64,000 nucleotides of DNA from NCBI RefSeq assembly GCF_000430045.1, contig NZ_KE387023.1, positions 2,877,576-2,941,575 on the forward strand. Direction: 5' to 3'. The notes under the pieces were generated by a model, which searched no databases, had not been told where the DNA came from, and saw only the letters and a program-made list of their open reading frames with translations. Source of the DNA: Calidithermus chliarophilus DSM 9957 (GTDB lineage: Bacteria > Deinococcota > Deinococci > Deinococcales > Thermaceae). This document shows, in pieces, positions 11,287 through 20,801 of the stretch (positions within the stretch are counted from its first letter, which is position 1; every line of letters starts with the position of its first letter). The translations under genes were made by a program, and so were the position numbers.

Positions 11287-12180
11287 ATGAGCGCCCTGCT
11301 GAACACCGTCCTCCCCGTCGCCCTGATCGTGGTGCTGGGCTACGTGATCGGGCGCCGCTTCGAGCTCGACGGCCCCACCCTCTCGCGCATCATCCTGAAC
11401 CTGCTGGTCCCGGCGCTGATCTTCGACGCCATGTACAACGCGCGCCTGGGCAGCGGCAGCGTGGTGGGCATCACGCTGGGCTTCGCGCTGGCCTACGCCG
11501 CCCTGGCCCTGCTGAGCTGGCTGATCGGGCGGGCTACCCGGCTCCCCGGGCCCACCGCCAAGACGCTGGTGACCACCGCGCTCTCCCCCAACTCGGGCAA
11601 CATGGGGCTCTCGATGGCGCTGTTCGCGCTGGGGCAGGAGGGCTTGGAGCGGGCCGTGGTCTACTTCATCGCCAGCAGCGTGCTGATGTTCGGCGTCATC
11701 CCGGCCTTCCTGCGCGGGGGGAACCCCGTGCAGAGCCTGGTGTTCACGCTCAAGCTGCCGATGTTCTGGGCGCTGGCCGGGGGCCTGGCCTTCAAGGCGC
11801 TGGGGATCGAGTTCCCGTTCAACCTCGAGGCCGGGATCCACCTGGTGGGCCAGGCCTGCATCCCGCTGATGCTGCTGACGCTGGGCATACAGATCGCCAA
11901 GAACCCCGTCCAGGTCGGGGGGTTCGAGCTGCTGGCCTCGAGCCTGCGGCTGCTGGCGGCCCCGGCGCTGGCGGTGGGGGCGGGGTACTTGCTGGGGCTC
12001 GAGCGCCTCGACGTCCAGGTGCTCGCCCTGCAAAGCGCCATGCCCATCGCGGTCAACGCCTTCATGGTGGTGGCCGAGTTCGGCGGCGACGCGCCGAGGG
12101 CCGCCCGGAGCGTGGTGCTCTCGAGCGTTCTGGCCTTCCTCACAATCCCGCTGATTCTTCTGGCGGTGGGGGTGGGCTAG
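11287..12180 (+). CDS. AEC family transporter
   Basis: 297-residue membrane protein of the auxin efflux carrier family, about ten helices in two halves. The family repeat is seen as LSRIILNLLVPALIFDAMYN in the first half and LVGQACIPLMLLTLGIQI in the second, with the central SPNSGNMGLSMALFALG motif. Bacterial members carry organic acids such as malate; substrate unknown here. The ATG starts 7 bases past the rnj terminator with no ribosome site. Its 3' end overlaps the convergent lipoprotein gene by 41 bases. Confidence 0.85.
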   Translation: MSALLNTVLPVALIVVLGYVIGRRFELDGPTLSRIILNLLVPALIFDAMYNARLGSGSVVGITLGFALAYAALALLSWLIGRATRLPGPTAKTLVTTALSPNSGNMGLSMALFALGQEGLERAVVYFIASSVLMFGVIPAFLRGGNPVQSLVFTLKLPMFWALAGGLAFKALGIEFPFNLEAGIHLVGQACIPLMLLTLGIQIAKNPVQVGGFELLASSLRLLAAPALAVGAGYLLGLERLDVQVLALQSAMPIAVNAFMVVAEFGGDAPRAARSVVLSSVLAFLTIPLILLAVGVG

Positions 12181-12535
12181 GCAGGCTGGGCGTGCCGAGG
12201 TCGAGCTGCAAGAGCGGGGCGTTCTCGAGCAGCACGATCAGGCGGTAGTAGCCCTCCTGGGGCCGTGGGAGCTCGAACCGGAATTTCCGGGGGCCCTCCG
12301 CCCACAGCGACCGCTCGGCCAGGACCGTCTCCTCGAGGTACCACCTGACCTCGATGTACCCGGGCTTGGGCATCCGCCGCACCTCGAGCTGCGCCAGCAC
12401 CGTCTTCTCCCGCTCGGTGAGCGTCCCGGTAAGGCTGGGCCGCGCCGGAAAAGGCACCCGCTCGGGCTCGAGGGGCAAGAAGGTATAAGTGCAGCCGCTC
12501 AGGAAGAACACCAACAGCAGCAGCCAGCCGTGCAT
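12140..12535 (-). CDS. Predicted lipoprotein, unknown function
   Basis: 131-residue protein with a lipoprotein signal peptide: MHGWLLLLVFFLSGC, lipobox LSGC with the lipidated Cys at residue 15. The mature part has alternating charged and aromatic residues typical of a small beta-sandwich (IEVRWYLEETVLAERSLWAEG) and a Pro-rich tail. No family is recognised. The internal ATG at 12535 is chosen because it starts the signal peptide; the frame stays open 12 codons upstream. The 3' end overlaps the AEC transporter tail to tail. Confidence 0.65.
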   Translation of the reverse strand: MHGWLLLLVFFLSGCTYTFLPLEPERVPFPARPSLTGTLTEREKTVLAQLEVRRMPKPGYIEVRWYLEETVLAERSLWAEGPRKFRFELPRPQEGYYRLIVLLENAPLLQLDLGTPSLPSPPPPPEESAGL

Positions 12536-12587
12536 GGTTCTGAGTTTAGGGGGTGAAGTTAGGAGGGGCATGAGGTGAAGTGGGAAG

Positions 12588-12823
12588 CGGTCAACCGTCA
12601 GCCCTCAGCCCTCAGTAGAAGGCCTGTGGCTCGTGGTTTACCCCTTCCCGCGCGCGGGGAGGGTGTATCCCCCCTAGCCCCCCTTGCTAAGGGGGGGAAC
12701 AAGGCGTTTGGCGTTTGGCGTCTTGCGTACGGCGTACGGCGTACGACGCACGACCCGCGTTTAGCGTTTTGCGTTTTGCGTTTGGCTATGGGCTATCAGC
12801 TATCGGCATATCAGCACCCGCCC
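12588..12823. repeat. Composite repeat 2: hairpins plus long 7-bp array
   Basis: Same order as composite 1: short CAGCCCT units, a CCCGCGCGCGGG-type palindrome near 12650, the CCCCC-TTGCTAA-GGGGG hairpin near 12690, then about 16 uninterrupted heptamers from 12708 (GCGTTTG, GCGTCTT, GCGTACG and variants) ending in ATCAGCT-type units. It fills the whole gap between the lipoprotein and rsmE. Confidence 0.85.
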
Positions 12824-12832
12824 GGTGCTCCC

Positions 12833-13531
12833 TCACAACCCCTCCCCCGCCGTCACCAGCGCGAGCAGGGCCAGCGGAGCGGTTTCGGCCCGGAGGATGC
12901 GGCGGCCGAGGGTGACGGGGCGGAAGCCGCGGCCGGTGAGGAATTCGACCTCCTGGGGGCTGAAGCCGCCTTCGGGGCCGGTGGCGAGGCTTACGGGCTT
13001 GTCGGTCTCGAGCACGTCCCGCACCCGCAGCTCGGCGCCGACGTGGGCCACGAAGCCCTGTTCGACCTCGGGGACCTGCTTGAGGGGGATGGGGTCGGCC
13101 ACCGCCGGCACCACCGTGCGGCCCGACTGCTTGGCGGCCTCCACGGCCACGCGGCGCAGGCGCTCGAGCTTGTTGGCGCCGATCTCCTTGGCTACGGAGT
13201 GGACGGTGACGACGGGGACGACGCGGGTCACGCCGAGCTCGGTGGCCGCCCGCACCACGTCGGCCAGGGCGTCGCCCTTGAGCAAGGCCACGTAGAGCTC
13301 GACCGGAACCCCGGCCTCGCGGCCGGCTTCCCAGGTCTGCTCGAGCCGCAGCCGCAGGATGCCCGCCTCTGCCCACTCGACCACGGCGCGGCCTTCCAGG
13401 CCCTTCCCGTCGAAGACCGTCACGAAATCGCCGGGGCGGGCGCGCAGGACCTCGAGCAGGTGGTGGGCCTCGCGGCCCCGCAGCTCGATCTCGGGGCTCA
13501 GGTGGGGGACCAGGGCACGGTGGGGGCGCAT
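12833..13531 (-). CDS. rsmE: 16S rRNA m3U1498 methyltransferase
   Basis: SPOUT-class methyltransferase that makes m3U1498 in 16S rRNA, 232 residues. An N-terminal PUA-like domain (LRGREAHHLLEVLRARPGDFVTVFDGKG) precedes the knotted domain with ATELGVTRVVPVVTVHS, the AdoMet loop ATGPEGGFSPQEVE and the C-terminal LGRRILRAETAPLALLA. The ATG at 13531 starts at the family's usual N-terminus; an upstream TTG at 13552 is the alternative. It lies 64 bases after prmA, and the two ribosome methylation genes are adjacent as in Thermus. Confidence 0.95.
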   Translation of the reverse strand: MRPHRALVPHLSPEIELRGREAHHLLEVLRARPGDFVTVFDGKGLEGRAVVEWAEAGILRLRLEQTWEAGREAGVPVELYVALLKGDALADVVRAATELGVTRVVPVVTVHSVAKEIGANKLERLRRVAVEAAKQSGRTVVPAVADPIPLKQVPEVEQGFVAHVGAELRVRDVLETDKPVSLATGPEGGFSPQEVEFLTGRGFRPVTLGRRILRAETAPLALLALVTAGEGL

Positions 13532-13595
13532 GGCTACAGGCTGAAGGCCCAACGCCGAGCGCTCGAGGCCGGAGGGAGGTTGGATGGCATACGGT

Positions 13596-14354
13596 TCACC
13601 TCGTGTAGGCCAGCAGCACCCATTCGCCCTCCTGGCGGCGCTGTCGGGGCGCGAAGCCCTCGGCCTCGAGGGCCTTCCGCACCACGGGCTCGCGCTCGGC
13701 GAGGATGCCGGTGAGGATGAGCGTCCCGCCGGGCTCGAGCGCCTTGGCGTAGTCGGGGGCGAGCCAGGCGTGCAGCTCGGCGTAGAGGTTGGCGACCACG
13801 AGGGCGTAAGGCCCGGCGACGCTCTCGAGCGTGCCCTCGGCCAGGCGGGGGCTCACGCCGTTGATGCGGGCGTTCTCGAGGGCGTGCGGGATCACCGCGG
13901 CGTCGATGTCCACCCCCTCGGCCTCGGCGCCGAGCTTGGCCGCCGCGATGGCCAGGATGCCCGACCCGGTGCCCAAATCCAGCACCCGCATCCTTGGCCG
14001 CACGCGCTCGGCCAGTGCCTCCAGGGCCATGCGGGTGGTCTCGTGGTGGCCGGTGCCGAAGGCCATGCCGGGCTCGAGCACGATGCGCTGCTCGTCCCCC
14101 GCCCACTCGTGCCAGGGGGCCAGCACCACGAAGGGCCCGGCCTTCACGGGCTTCAGGTCGCGGCGCCAGGCCTCGAGCCAGTCGGTGTCGGGCAGCTCGA
14201 GCCACTCCCCGGGGAGGGGCAGCTCGAGGCGGTCGGGGAAGTAGGCCCAGACCTCGCCGGGCTTCTCCTCGAGGCCCCTGGCCCCCAGGTCGAAGAGCAG
14301 CGGCGTGTACGCGTCGAGGGTTTCGAAGTCGCCTTTCAGGCAGAAAACGTGCAC
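13596..14354 (-). CDS. prmA: Ribosomal protein L11 methyltransferase
   Basis: Trimethylates Lys and the N-terminus of ribosomal protein L11. 252 residues, matching the 254-residue Thermus enzyme. A short N-terminal substrate-recognition domain leads into the class I methyltransferase fold: FGTGHHETT, then VLDLGTGSGILAIAAAKLGA (AdoMet loop) and VVANLYAEL, the family's NxxAxx motif. The GTG start at 14354 has TAAACT ending 6 bases upstream, indicating a leaderless transcript. It forms a pair with rsmE. Confidence 0.95.
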   Translation of the reverse strand: MHVFCLKGDFETLDAYTPLLFDLGARGLEEKPGEVWAYFPDRLELPLPGEWLELPDTDWLEAWRRDLKPVKAGPFVVLAPWHEWAGDEQRIVLEPGMAFGTGHHETTRMALEALAERVRPRMRVLDLGTGSGILAIAAAKLGAEAEGVDIDAAVIPHALENARINGVSPRLAEGTLESVAGPYALVVANLYAELHAWLAPDYAKALEPGGTLILTGILAEREPVVRKALEAEGFAPRQRRQEGEWVLLAYTR

Positions 14355-14388
14355 CTCGACAGTTTAACGCCAAGCGCGGCCGCGGCGG

Positions 14389-15417
14389 TCAGTTCAGCCG
14401 GATGAAGGCCAGCCCGTTGTTGGCGTTCATGGGGATCACGAGCTGGTTCGCGCCGGCGTCGTAGCACATGGAGGCCGCGCTCGGGATGTTCTGGGCGATG
14501 AGCTCGGCGGTGCCGCCGGGGCGGATGCGGGAGACGCCCCCGAGGGTGACGCTGCTGACGTACTTGGTGCCGTCCGGCATGATCACCAGGCCGTCGCTGC
14601 CCGCCTGCGCCGCGTTCTCGGTCTTGAGCAACTGGCCGCTCGGGGAGAAGGTGAGCACCGCGTTGTCGCCGATGTTGACGACGACGATGTTGCCCTGCGG
14701 GTCGATGGCGATGCCGTTGGGCTGGCGCAGCGGGGCGCCCTGGACGAGGATGGAGGCGTTGCCGTCGGGGGTGATCTTCCACACCTGCCAGCTCATCGGG
14801 TCGGGGTTCTGGCCGCCGGTGCCGGTCTGGGTCGCGTAGATCGTGCCGTCGTCGGCGACCTCGATGTCGTTGAAGCCGGTGGAGCGGTCCACCTTGACCT
14901 CGCCGGCCGGGGCGCCCGTCTTCATGTCGAAGCGGCGGACGACGGCCACGGAGGGGTCGTTGGGGCCCGTCCCGCCGTCGCGGTCGGCCACGTAGAGCAT
15001 CCCGCGCGCGATGTCACTGCCGAAGGGCTCGTTGAGGACCAGCGGCGGCGTGAGGTTGGCCCGCTGCTCGGGGGTCTGGACGCCGATCCACCGCGCGGTA
15101 TGGACCGAGCCGTCGTGGTTGATGAACGACACCCAGGCGTTGTTGGTCTGCACGGCCTGCCCCACGCCGCGGTTCGGCACGACGATGAGGCCACGGTCGG
15201 GGTCGTAGGAACAGCTTTCGGCCGAGTAGACGGCGCCGTACACCTTCACGTTCGAGGACATCGGCGCGAAGGTCCCGTCGGCGGCCGGGTTGACCGGCAG
15301 GCCGAGCGGGTTGCCGACGAAGAAGGGCTGAGGCCCCTGCTGCTGGGCCAACAAGACGCCCGAGACGACCCCGACCAACAGCATCGCAGCACCGATCTTC
15401 ACGTTGATCCGGTCCAT
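14389..15417 (-). CDS. Secreted SMP-30/NHL-like beta-propeller protein
   Basis: 342-residue exported protein with a signal peptide (GAAMLLVGVVSGVLLAQ). The mature part has repeated four-strand blades with motifs such as TGFNDIEVADDGTIYAT, RQPNGIAIDPQGNIVVVN and GSDGLVIMPDGTKYVSS, which is the SMP-30/gluconolactonase or NHL propeller pattern. Relatives are lactonases or binding scaffolds; catalytic residues were not confirmed. A strong GGAGGGG ribosome site lies before the ATG. The transcript likely starts near 15602 and has an unusually long leader of about 185 bases. Confidence 0.75.
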   Translation of the reverse strand: MDRINVKIGAAMLLVGVVSGVLLAQQQGPQPFFVGNPLGLPVNPAADGTFAPMSSNVKVYGAVYSAESCSYDPDRGLIVVPNRGVGQAVQTNNAWVSFINHDGSVHTARWIGVQTPEQRANLTPPLVLNEPFGSDIARGMLYVADRDGGTGPNDPSVAVVRRFDMKTGAPAGEVKVDRSTGFNDIEVADDGTIYATQTGTGGQNPDPMSWQVWKITPDGNASILVQGAPLRQPNGIAIDPQGNIVVVNIGDNAVLTFSPSGQLLKTENAAQAGSDGLVIMPDGTKYVSSVTLGGVSRIRPGGTAELIAQNIPSAASMCYDAGANQLVIPMNANNGLAFIRLN

Positions 15418-15608
15418 GAATCTTCCCCTCCAATCTTGGCGGTGCCCCCAACCGGCCGCTGGCGCGGCTAGCAGGTGGGCGTGCGCTGCATACCTTCGGA
15501 ATTCCGGACAATAAACCCTTCGCTGAAGTCGCTGGTCGATAATCCAGGGCCGATAACCCTGCAGGGAACGACAACCTAAGGTGGTCCACGAACTTTCGTA
15601 AGAGGTTT

Positions 15609-15614
15609 ATTATA
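15609..15614 (-). promoter_or_regulatory. -10 box of the beta-propeller gene
   Basis: A perfect TATAAT on the minus strand, the only match for this gene; no good -35 is visible. It implies a 5' leader of about 185 bases (15418-15602). I looked for known riboswitch motifs in that leader and recognised none. Confidence 0.5.
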
Positions 15615-15695
15615 CCGCCGCTCGCCCTGAAGGAGGCCTCGAGACCGCAGCCGGCCCCCGGCCGCGTCCACAGGATTGGCCGCAGGGCGGAGGCC

Positions 15696-16874
15696 TCACT
15701 CCTCCTCCCGGTCCTCCTTCGGCAGCGCCCACGAGGTGTCCCGGCCGCCCAGCTTGCGCTCGCCGGGGCTGGGCCAGCGGCGCTCGACGTGGGCGTAGGC
15801 TCCCGTGCCGCGCAGCAGGTAGGCCGCGATCAGGGTGGTGAGGGGCACGGCCAGGATGAGGCCGGTCGAGCCCACGAGCATGCTCACGATCTCGGCGGCG
15901 AAGACCTCGAGGTTGATCAGGTAGCGCACGGGGGTGCCGCTCTGCTGGATGAGCAGCATCGCGGGGAGCAGCCCGGCGCTGTAGGCCAGCACCAGCGTGT
16001 TGACCAGCGAGCCGATGTGGTCGAAGCCCACCGACATGGCCCGGCGGTAGAGCTCGAGCACCCCGTAGCGCGGGTTGGCCTGGAGCAAAGCCTGCACCAC
16101 GGCCGCCTGGGTCACGGTCACGTCGTTCATGGCGCCCAGCGCCCCGATGACCACGCTCGCCAGGTAGAGCGAGACCAGGTCGAGGCCCTGGATGCTGCGG
16201 TAGGCGTAGAAGGCCTCCTCAGAGACCAGCCCGGTGAAGCCGAGCAACCGGGTGAACAGCGCGGCCAGCACCAGGGCCAGCAGCGTCGCCAAGGAGGTGC
16301 CGATCAGGGCCGCGGTGGTCTTGCGGTTGACGCCGTGGACGAGGTAGATGGAAAAAACCAGGATGCCGAAGGCGCCGATGAAGGTCACGAGCAGGGGGTT
16401 TACGCCCGCGTTGATCTGGGGGACGACGTAGAAGACCAGGGCCAGCAGGCTCACGGCGGTGCCCAGCAGCCCCCGCAGGCCCCGGCCGCGGCCGAAGACC
16501 AGGGCGCAGACGCAGAAAACGCCCAGCAGGATGAGCAGGTAGGGGATGCGCAGCGGCTCGGTGACGGTGACGTAGGTCTGCTGCTGGCCGCCCGCAGTGG
16601 TCACGGTGGTGCGGTAGAGCACCACGTCCGTCCCGACCCGCACCCAGCGGGGGAACCTGGCGGTGCTCGCCCCCGGCCCGATCTCCTCGATGGGCAGGTC
16701 AGCGCTTACCACGCTCCCGTCGCGCAGGCGCACCACGGCCTTGCCCCCGGCCAGCGCCTCGATGCGCCCCTCGAGGTAGCTCGACTCGCTCACCTCGCCC
16801 GGCTGCGGGGCGGGGCCGGGTTGGGCCAGGACCGGCAGGACGAAGAGCAGAAGCAGGGCCAGAACACGGATCAC
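15696..16874 (-). CDS. YibE/F family membrane protein
   Basis: 392-residue membrane protein of the YibE/F-like family. It has a signal peptide, an N-terminal soluble beta-rich domain (residues 20-105) and then seven or eight helices. Family-type segments are GALGAMNDVTVTQAAVV and the helix GFDHIGSLVNTLVLAYSAGLLPAMLL. Function is unknown across the family, which is annotated only as a permease-like multitransmembrane protein. The GTG start at 16874 has TAAGCT ending 6 bases upstream, so it is probably leaderless. A 278-base gap separates it from the beta-propeller gene. Confidence 0.85.
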   Translation of the reverse strand: MIRVLALLLLFVLPVLAQPGPAPQPGEVSESSYLEGRIEALAGGKAVVRLRDGSVVSADLPIEEIGPGASTARFPRWVRVGTDVVLYRTTVTTAGGQQQTYVTVTEPLRIPYLLILLGVFCVCALVFGRGRGLRGLLGTAVSLLALVFYVVPQINAGVNPLLVTFIGAFGILVFSIYLVHGVNRKTTAALIGTSLATLLALVLAALFTRLLGFTGLVSEEAFYAYRSIQGLDLVSLYLASVVIGALGAMNDVTVTQAAVVQALLQANPRYGVLELYRRAMSVGFDHIGSLVNTLVLAYSAGLLPAMLLIQQSGTPVRYLINLEVFAAEIVSMLVGSTGLILAVPLTTLIAAYLLRGTGAYAHVERRWPSPGERKLGGRDTSWALPKEDREEE

Positions 16875-16935
16875 CAGGCTAGCTTATACCGCGGCTTGAG
16901 GGCTCCGTTAAAAAAGCGGCGGGTTTAAAGCGACG

Positions 16936-17955
<1,020 letters not shown>

Positions 17956-17987
17956 GGTTCCTCAGGCGATGGTGCAAACAGATGGTT

Positions 17988-18147
17988 ATACCAGATTCGG
18001 TCAGTTCGTCCCCATTCGGGAACGAACTGACCCGACCGAAGGGATACGCTTTCTTCGCCGACCGTCAGGGAGGGGTGTGCTCTAGGATTCAAAAAGATAG
18101 CCTCTGAAGGTCTTTGGTTTGGGTGATTATCTTTTTGAATCCGGTAT
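17988..18147 (-). mobile_element. MITE-like element, copy B (160 bp)
   Basis: Minus-strand copy: ATACCAGATTCGG at the left, GAATCCGGTAT at the right, TA at both borders, internal hairpin GGATTCAAAAAGATA/TATCTTTTTGAATCC. It separates the CobW-type GTPase promoter from the end of the APC permease. Confidence 0.8.
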
Positions 18148-18164
18148 TACAGGATGGCCGGTGC

Positions 18165-19469
18165 CTAGGCGCTCGAGCGCGCCGCGCCGGCCCAGCGGAG
18201 CGACAGGAAGTACAGCGGCACCCCGGCCAGGACCAGCAGCCAGCCGGCCCCGAAGACGAAGGGGCCCCAGGCGGCGCCGCCCAGCAGCAAGACCGCGGCG
18301 TTGAGCACGAACAAGAAGGCGACGAGGGCGCGCTCGAGGCCCCCCGCCCGCCGCCCGGAGCGCTGCTCGTGGAGCGCGTAGGCCACCGGCAGCAGCACGA
18401 AGACGAGCATGTACCCCACGTTGGCCACGGCCAGGATCTCGACGAGGCGGGCCTGGAAGGCCAGCAGCAGGCCGGCGTTGAGGAGGAGGTCGAGCACCAG
18501 CGAGCCCTGGGGCGTGCCGTAGCGGTTGACGGTGGCGAAGTAGGGCGGCAGCAGCCCGTCGCGGCTCATCTGGTAGACGGTGCGGGTGCTGGGGACCAGG
18601 ATGGCGAGGGCGCTGTAGAGCAGGGCGGCCACCAGGAACAAGGTCAGGATCAGGGCCCCGCCCTCGCCCAGGTGGCGCACGAACAGCGGGCGCAGGCTGG
18701 CGAAGGGGTCGCTCGAGAGCGTGTCCCAGTCGGTGAGCAGGGCCAGCAGGAGCGGGATGCCCACGAAGGCCAGCACGCTCCACAGCGAGGCCCAGGCGAA
18801 CATGGGCCGCGCGCGGTCCCCCCGGGTCTCGGCCACCACCGAGGAGATCATCTCGAGGCCGTAGCCGGTCCAGGCAATCACGAAGAACCACTTGAGCAGG
18901 CTCAGCCAGCCGGGGGCCTGCGCGAAGTCGAGGGTCAGGGCCAGCTTCTCGGGCGTCACGCTCTGGAAGGCCAGCCAGACCAGCACCCCCAGCGGCACGA
19001 AGACCAGCAGGGCGAGCACGTAGGACGAGACGACCACCCGCGAAAGCCCGAACCAGTTGAGCGCGTACAGCAACGCCAGGATGCCCAGCGCGAGAGGGAC
19101 GGGCTCGAGCGCGGTCCCCAGGACCGACTCGAGCAGGCTGGCGCACAGGTAGCTGTTGAGCACGGTGGCCGGGGTCCAGGCGACCCAGTACCCCCAGCCC
19201 GAAAGGAAGGCCAGCACGCGGCCGCGGCCCCGGAAGAGCTCGAGCGCGTAGGTCGCGGTCCCCCCGGCCTTGTGGGGGAAGGCCCGGGCGAGGCGGTAGA
19301 GCAGCCAGGCCTGCAGCAGCCCCACCAGCACCACCGCACCCCAAACCAGCAGCGACCAGCTCCCGATCTCGCTGAGGGCCCATCCGGTTTGGTACACGCT
19401 GACGAAAAAGGCCCCACAGATCAGCAGCAGGCCTTGAAACCAATGGAGTGACGGAGGAAGCCGGTTCAT
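18165..19469 (-). CDS. APC superfamily amino acid permease
   Basis: 434-residue permease with about 12 helices. The first helix holds the unwound segment ALSEIGSWSLLVWGAVVL, followed by FPHKAGGTATYALELFRGRGR and the TM6 region WTGYGLEMISSVVAETRGDRAR, all typical of amino acid-polyamine-organocation transporters. The substrate cannot be assigned. The ATG at 19469 is taken because it begins the usual N-terminus (MNRLPPSLHWFQG); the frame is open further upstream into a heptamer array. No ribosome site is visible. Confidence 0.85.
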   Translation of the reverse strand: MNRLPPSLHWFQGLLLICGAFFVSVYQTGWALSEIGSWSLLVWGAVVLVGLLQAWLLYRLARAFPHKAGGTATYALELFRGRGRVLAFLSGWGYWVAWTPATVLNSYLCASLLESVLGTALEPVPLALGILALLYALNWFGLSRVVVSSYVLALLVFVPLGVLVWLAFQSVTPEKLALTLDFAQAPGWLSLLKWFFVIAWTGYGLEMISSVVAETRGDRARPMFAWASLWSVLAFVGIPLLLALLTDWDTLSSDPFASLRPLFVRHLGEGGALILTLFLVAALLYSALAILVPSTRTVYQMSRDGLLPPYFATVNRYGTPQGSLVLDLLLNAGLLLAFQARLVEILAVANVGYMLVFVLLPVAYALHEQRSGRRAGGLERALVAFLFVLNAAVLLLGGAAWGPFVFGAGWLLVLAGVPLYFLSLRWAGAARSSA

Positions 19470-19504
19470 AGAACAGTTCGGGAAGTATGGGATCGTACGT
19501 CCTA

Positions 19505-19580
19505 CACCGAATGCCGAACGCCGAGAGCAGCCATCCACCAGCCCCCAGCCCTTGACTATCGACTATCGACTATCGACGGG
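19505..19580. repeat. Heptamer array
   Basis: Degenerate 7-bp units between the permease and the flavoprotein, ending in three near-perfect CTATCGA units. No GC hairpins here. It follows the same 7-bp rhythm as the arrays at 12708 and 57089. Confidence 0.65.
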
Positions 19581-19596
19581 CTTCCTGCGGAAGCCC

Positions 19597-20694
19597 CTAA
19601 CACGCGCAACGGCTGGTGCAGCAAGCGGCCAGGTCGTCGGCCCACATGCCCCGCTTGCGGTAGACCTCGAGCGCCCCCTCGTCGAGCCCCATGCGCCGGG
19701 CGATGGCCTGCGCCACCACGGGGAAGCGGGCGCGGAACTTATAGATGAAGCAGAAGGCGGTGTTCAGGTGGTTGACCTTGGGACCGCACAGGAAGAGCCC
19801 CGGCGTGAGCGTGGACTCGTCCTGCTCGGTGAGCAGGGGCTTAGGGCCGTCGAAGGCGAAGAGGCCCCCCACCTTCTCGAGCCCCCCGCCGAAGCCGGTG
19901 GCGAGGACGGGCGGGTGGGCCACCCGGAAGCTGCCCCCCTCGTGGAGCACCTCGTAGTGGCCGTCCACGGCGCGGATCCCCTCCACTTTAAGGCGCGACA
20001 GCCGGACCCGGCCACTCTGGAGGGCGGCCTCGAGGCGCTCGTGGGTGTAGGGCGAGAGGTCGACGCTGGGCTCCCCGGTGCTCGACTCCCAGGGGGCGGC
20101 GGGGTCGGCCACCACCACCTTCTTCCCGGCCATCGCCAGGTTGTAGGCCGCGTCGATCCCCGACTCGTAACCCCCGACGACGAGGCGCTCCTCGCCCTCG
20201 AGGTCGGCCCACGAGCGCACCCGGCCGTAGTGCAGGCCGTTCCTGGCCCCCCTGAGCGATGCCTTGGGGAACTGGAACTCCCCCACCGCCCAGACCACGA
20301 AGCGGGCCTCGATGGGGCCCTGGCTGGTGTGGACCCGGAAGCCCTCGGCCAGGGGCTCGACCCGCCCGACGGCTGTCTTGGTAGCCACGGGCAGCTCGTA
20401 GTGCTTGACCAGCGCGGCGAGGTAGCGGGCGTAGTCCACGCCCGAGAGGTGCTCCTTGCCCAGGCTGTAGGCCGGGGAGGTGTCGGGGGTGAGGGCGTTG
20501 AGGTCGGGGAGGTTGAAGGCGTTGGAGGTGAAGGAGGGGGTGATGAAGCGGGTCTCCTTGGGCCAGCGGCGGAAGGAAGCCCCCACGCCGTAGCGGTCCA
20601 CCAGCCCCACCCGCAGGTCCAGCTTCTGCAAGGCGATGCCAACCCCCACCCCGGCGGCTCCCGCGCCCACGACCAGCACGTCTACTCGTTCCAC
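19597..20694 (-). CDS. FAD/NAD(P)-binding oxidoreductase with Cys-rich tail
   Basis: 365-residue flavoprotein. The N-terminal dinucleotide motif is DVLVVGAGAAGVGVG; a second one, LVVGGYESGIDAAYNLA, binds NAD(P)H, and PVLATGFGGG completes the fold. It resembles the YpdA/TrxB-like group without a CxxC disulfide. Unusually it ends CCTSRCAC, four cysteines in eight residues, which could bind zinc or another soft metal. The GTG at 20694 has GGAGG four bases upstream. It follows the ZnuA-like gene in the same direction with hairpins between them, so a metal-linked role is plausible. Confidence 0.78.
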   Translation of the reverse strand: MERVDVLVVGAGAAGVGVGIALQKLDLRVGLVDRYGVGASFRRWPKETRFITPSFTSNAFNLPDLNALTPDTSPAYSLGKEHLSGVDYARYLAALVKHYELPVATKTAVGRVEPLAEGFRVHTSQGPIEARFVVWAVGEFQFPKASLRGARNGLHYGRVRSWADLEGEERLVVGGYESGIDAAYNLAMAGKKVVVADPAAPWESSTGEPSVDLSPYTHERLEAALQSGRVRLSRLKVEGIRAVDGHYEVLHEGGSFRVAHPPVLATGFGGGLEKVGGLFAFDGPKPLLTEQDESTLTPGLFLCGPKVNHLNTAFCFIYKFRARFPVVAQAIARRMGLDEGALEVYRKRGMWADDLAACCTSRCAC

Positions 20695-20712
20695 GATTCC
20701 TCCGTGAATGTA

Positions 20713-20801
20713 GGGGCTCGCGGCCCCGGCCAACGTTTCGACCAGCCTACCGCTCCGGGCCCTGCACCACCGAGCCTACGCTTTCAGTGCCGGAGACCGG
20801 C
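20713..20801 (-). promoter_or_regulatory. Two hairpins between znuA-like and flavoprotein genes
   Basis: GCCGG-TCT-CCGGC (20789-20801) starts at the znuA-like stop codon and GGGGC/GCCCC (20713-20727) lies just before the flavoprotein ribosome site. Neither has a T-tract. They may reduce read-through or stabilise the upstream message. Confidence 0.4.

Noticed and set aside
12588..12823. CRISPR array
   Set aside because: Units are 7 bp, contiguous and degenerate; there are no spacers and no cas genes.
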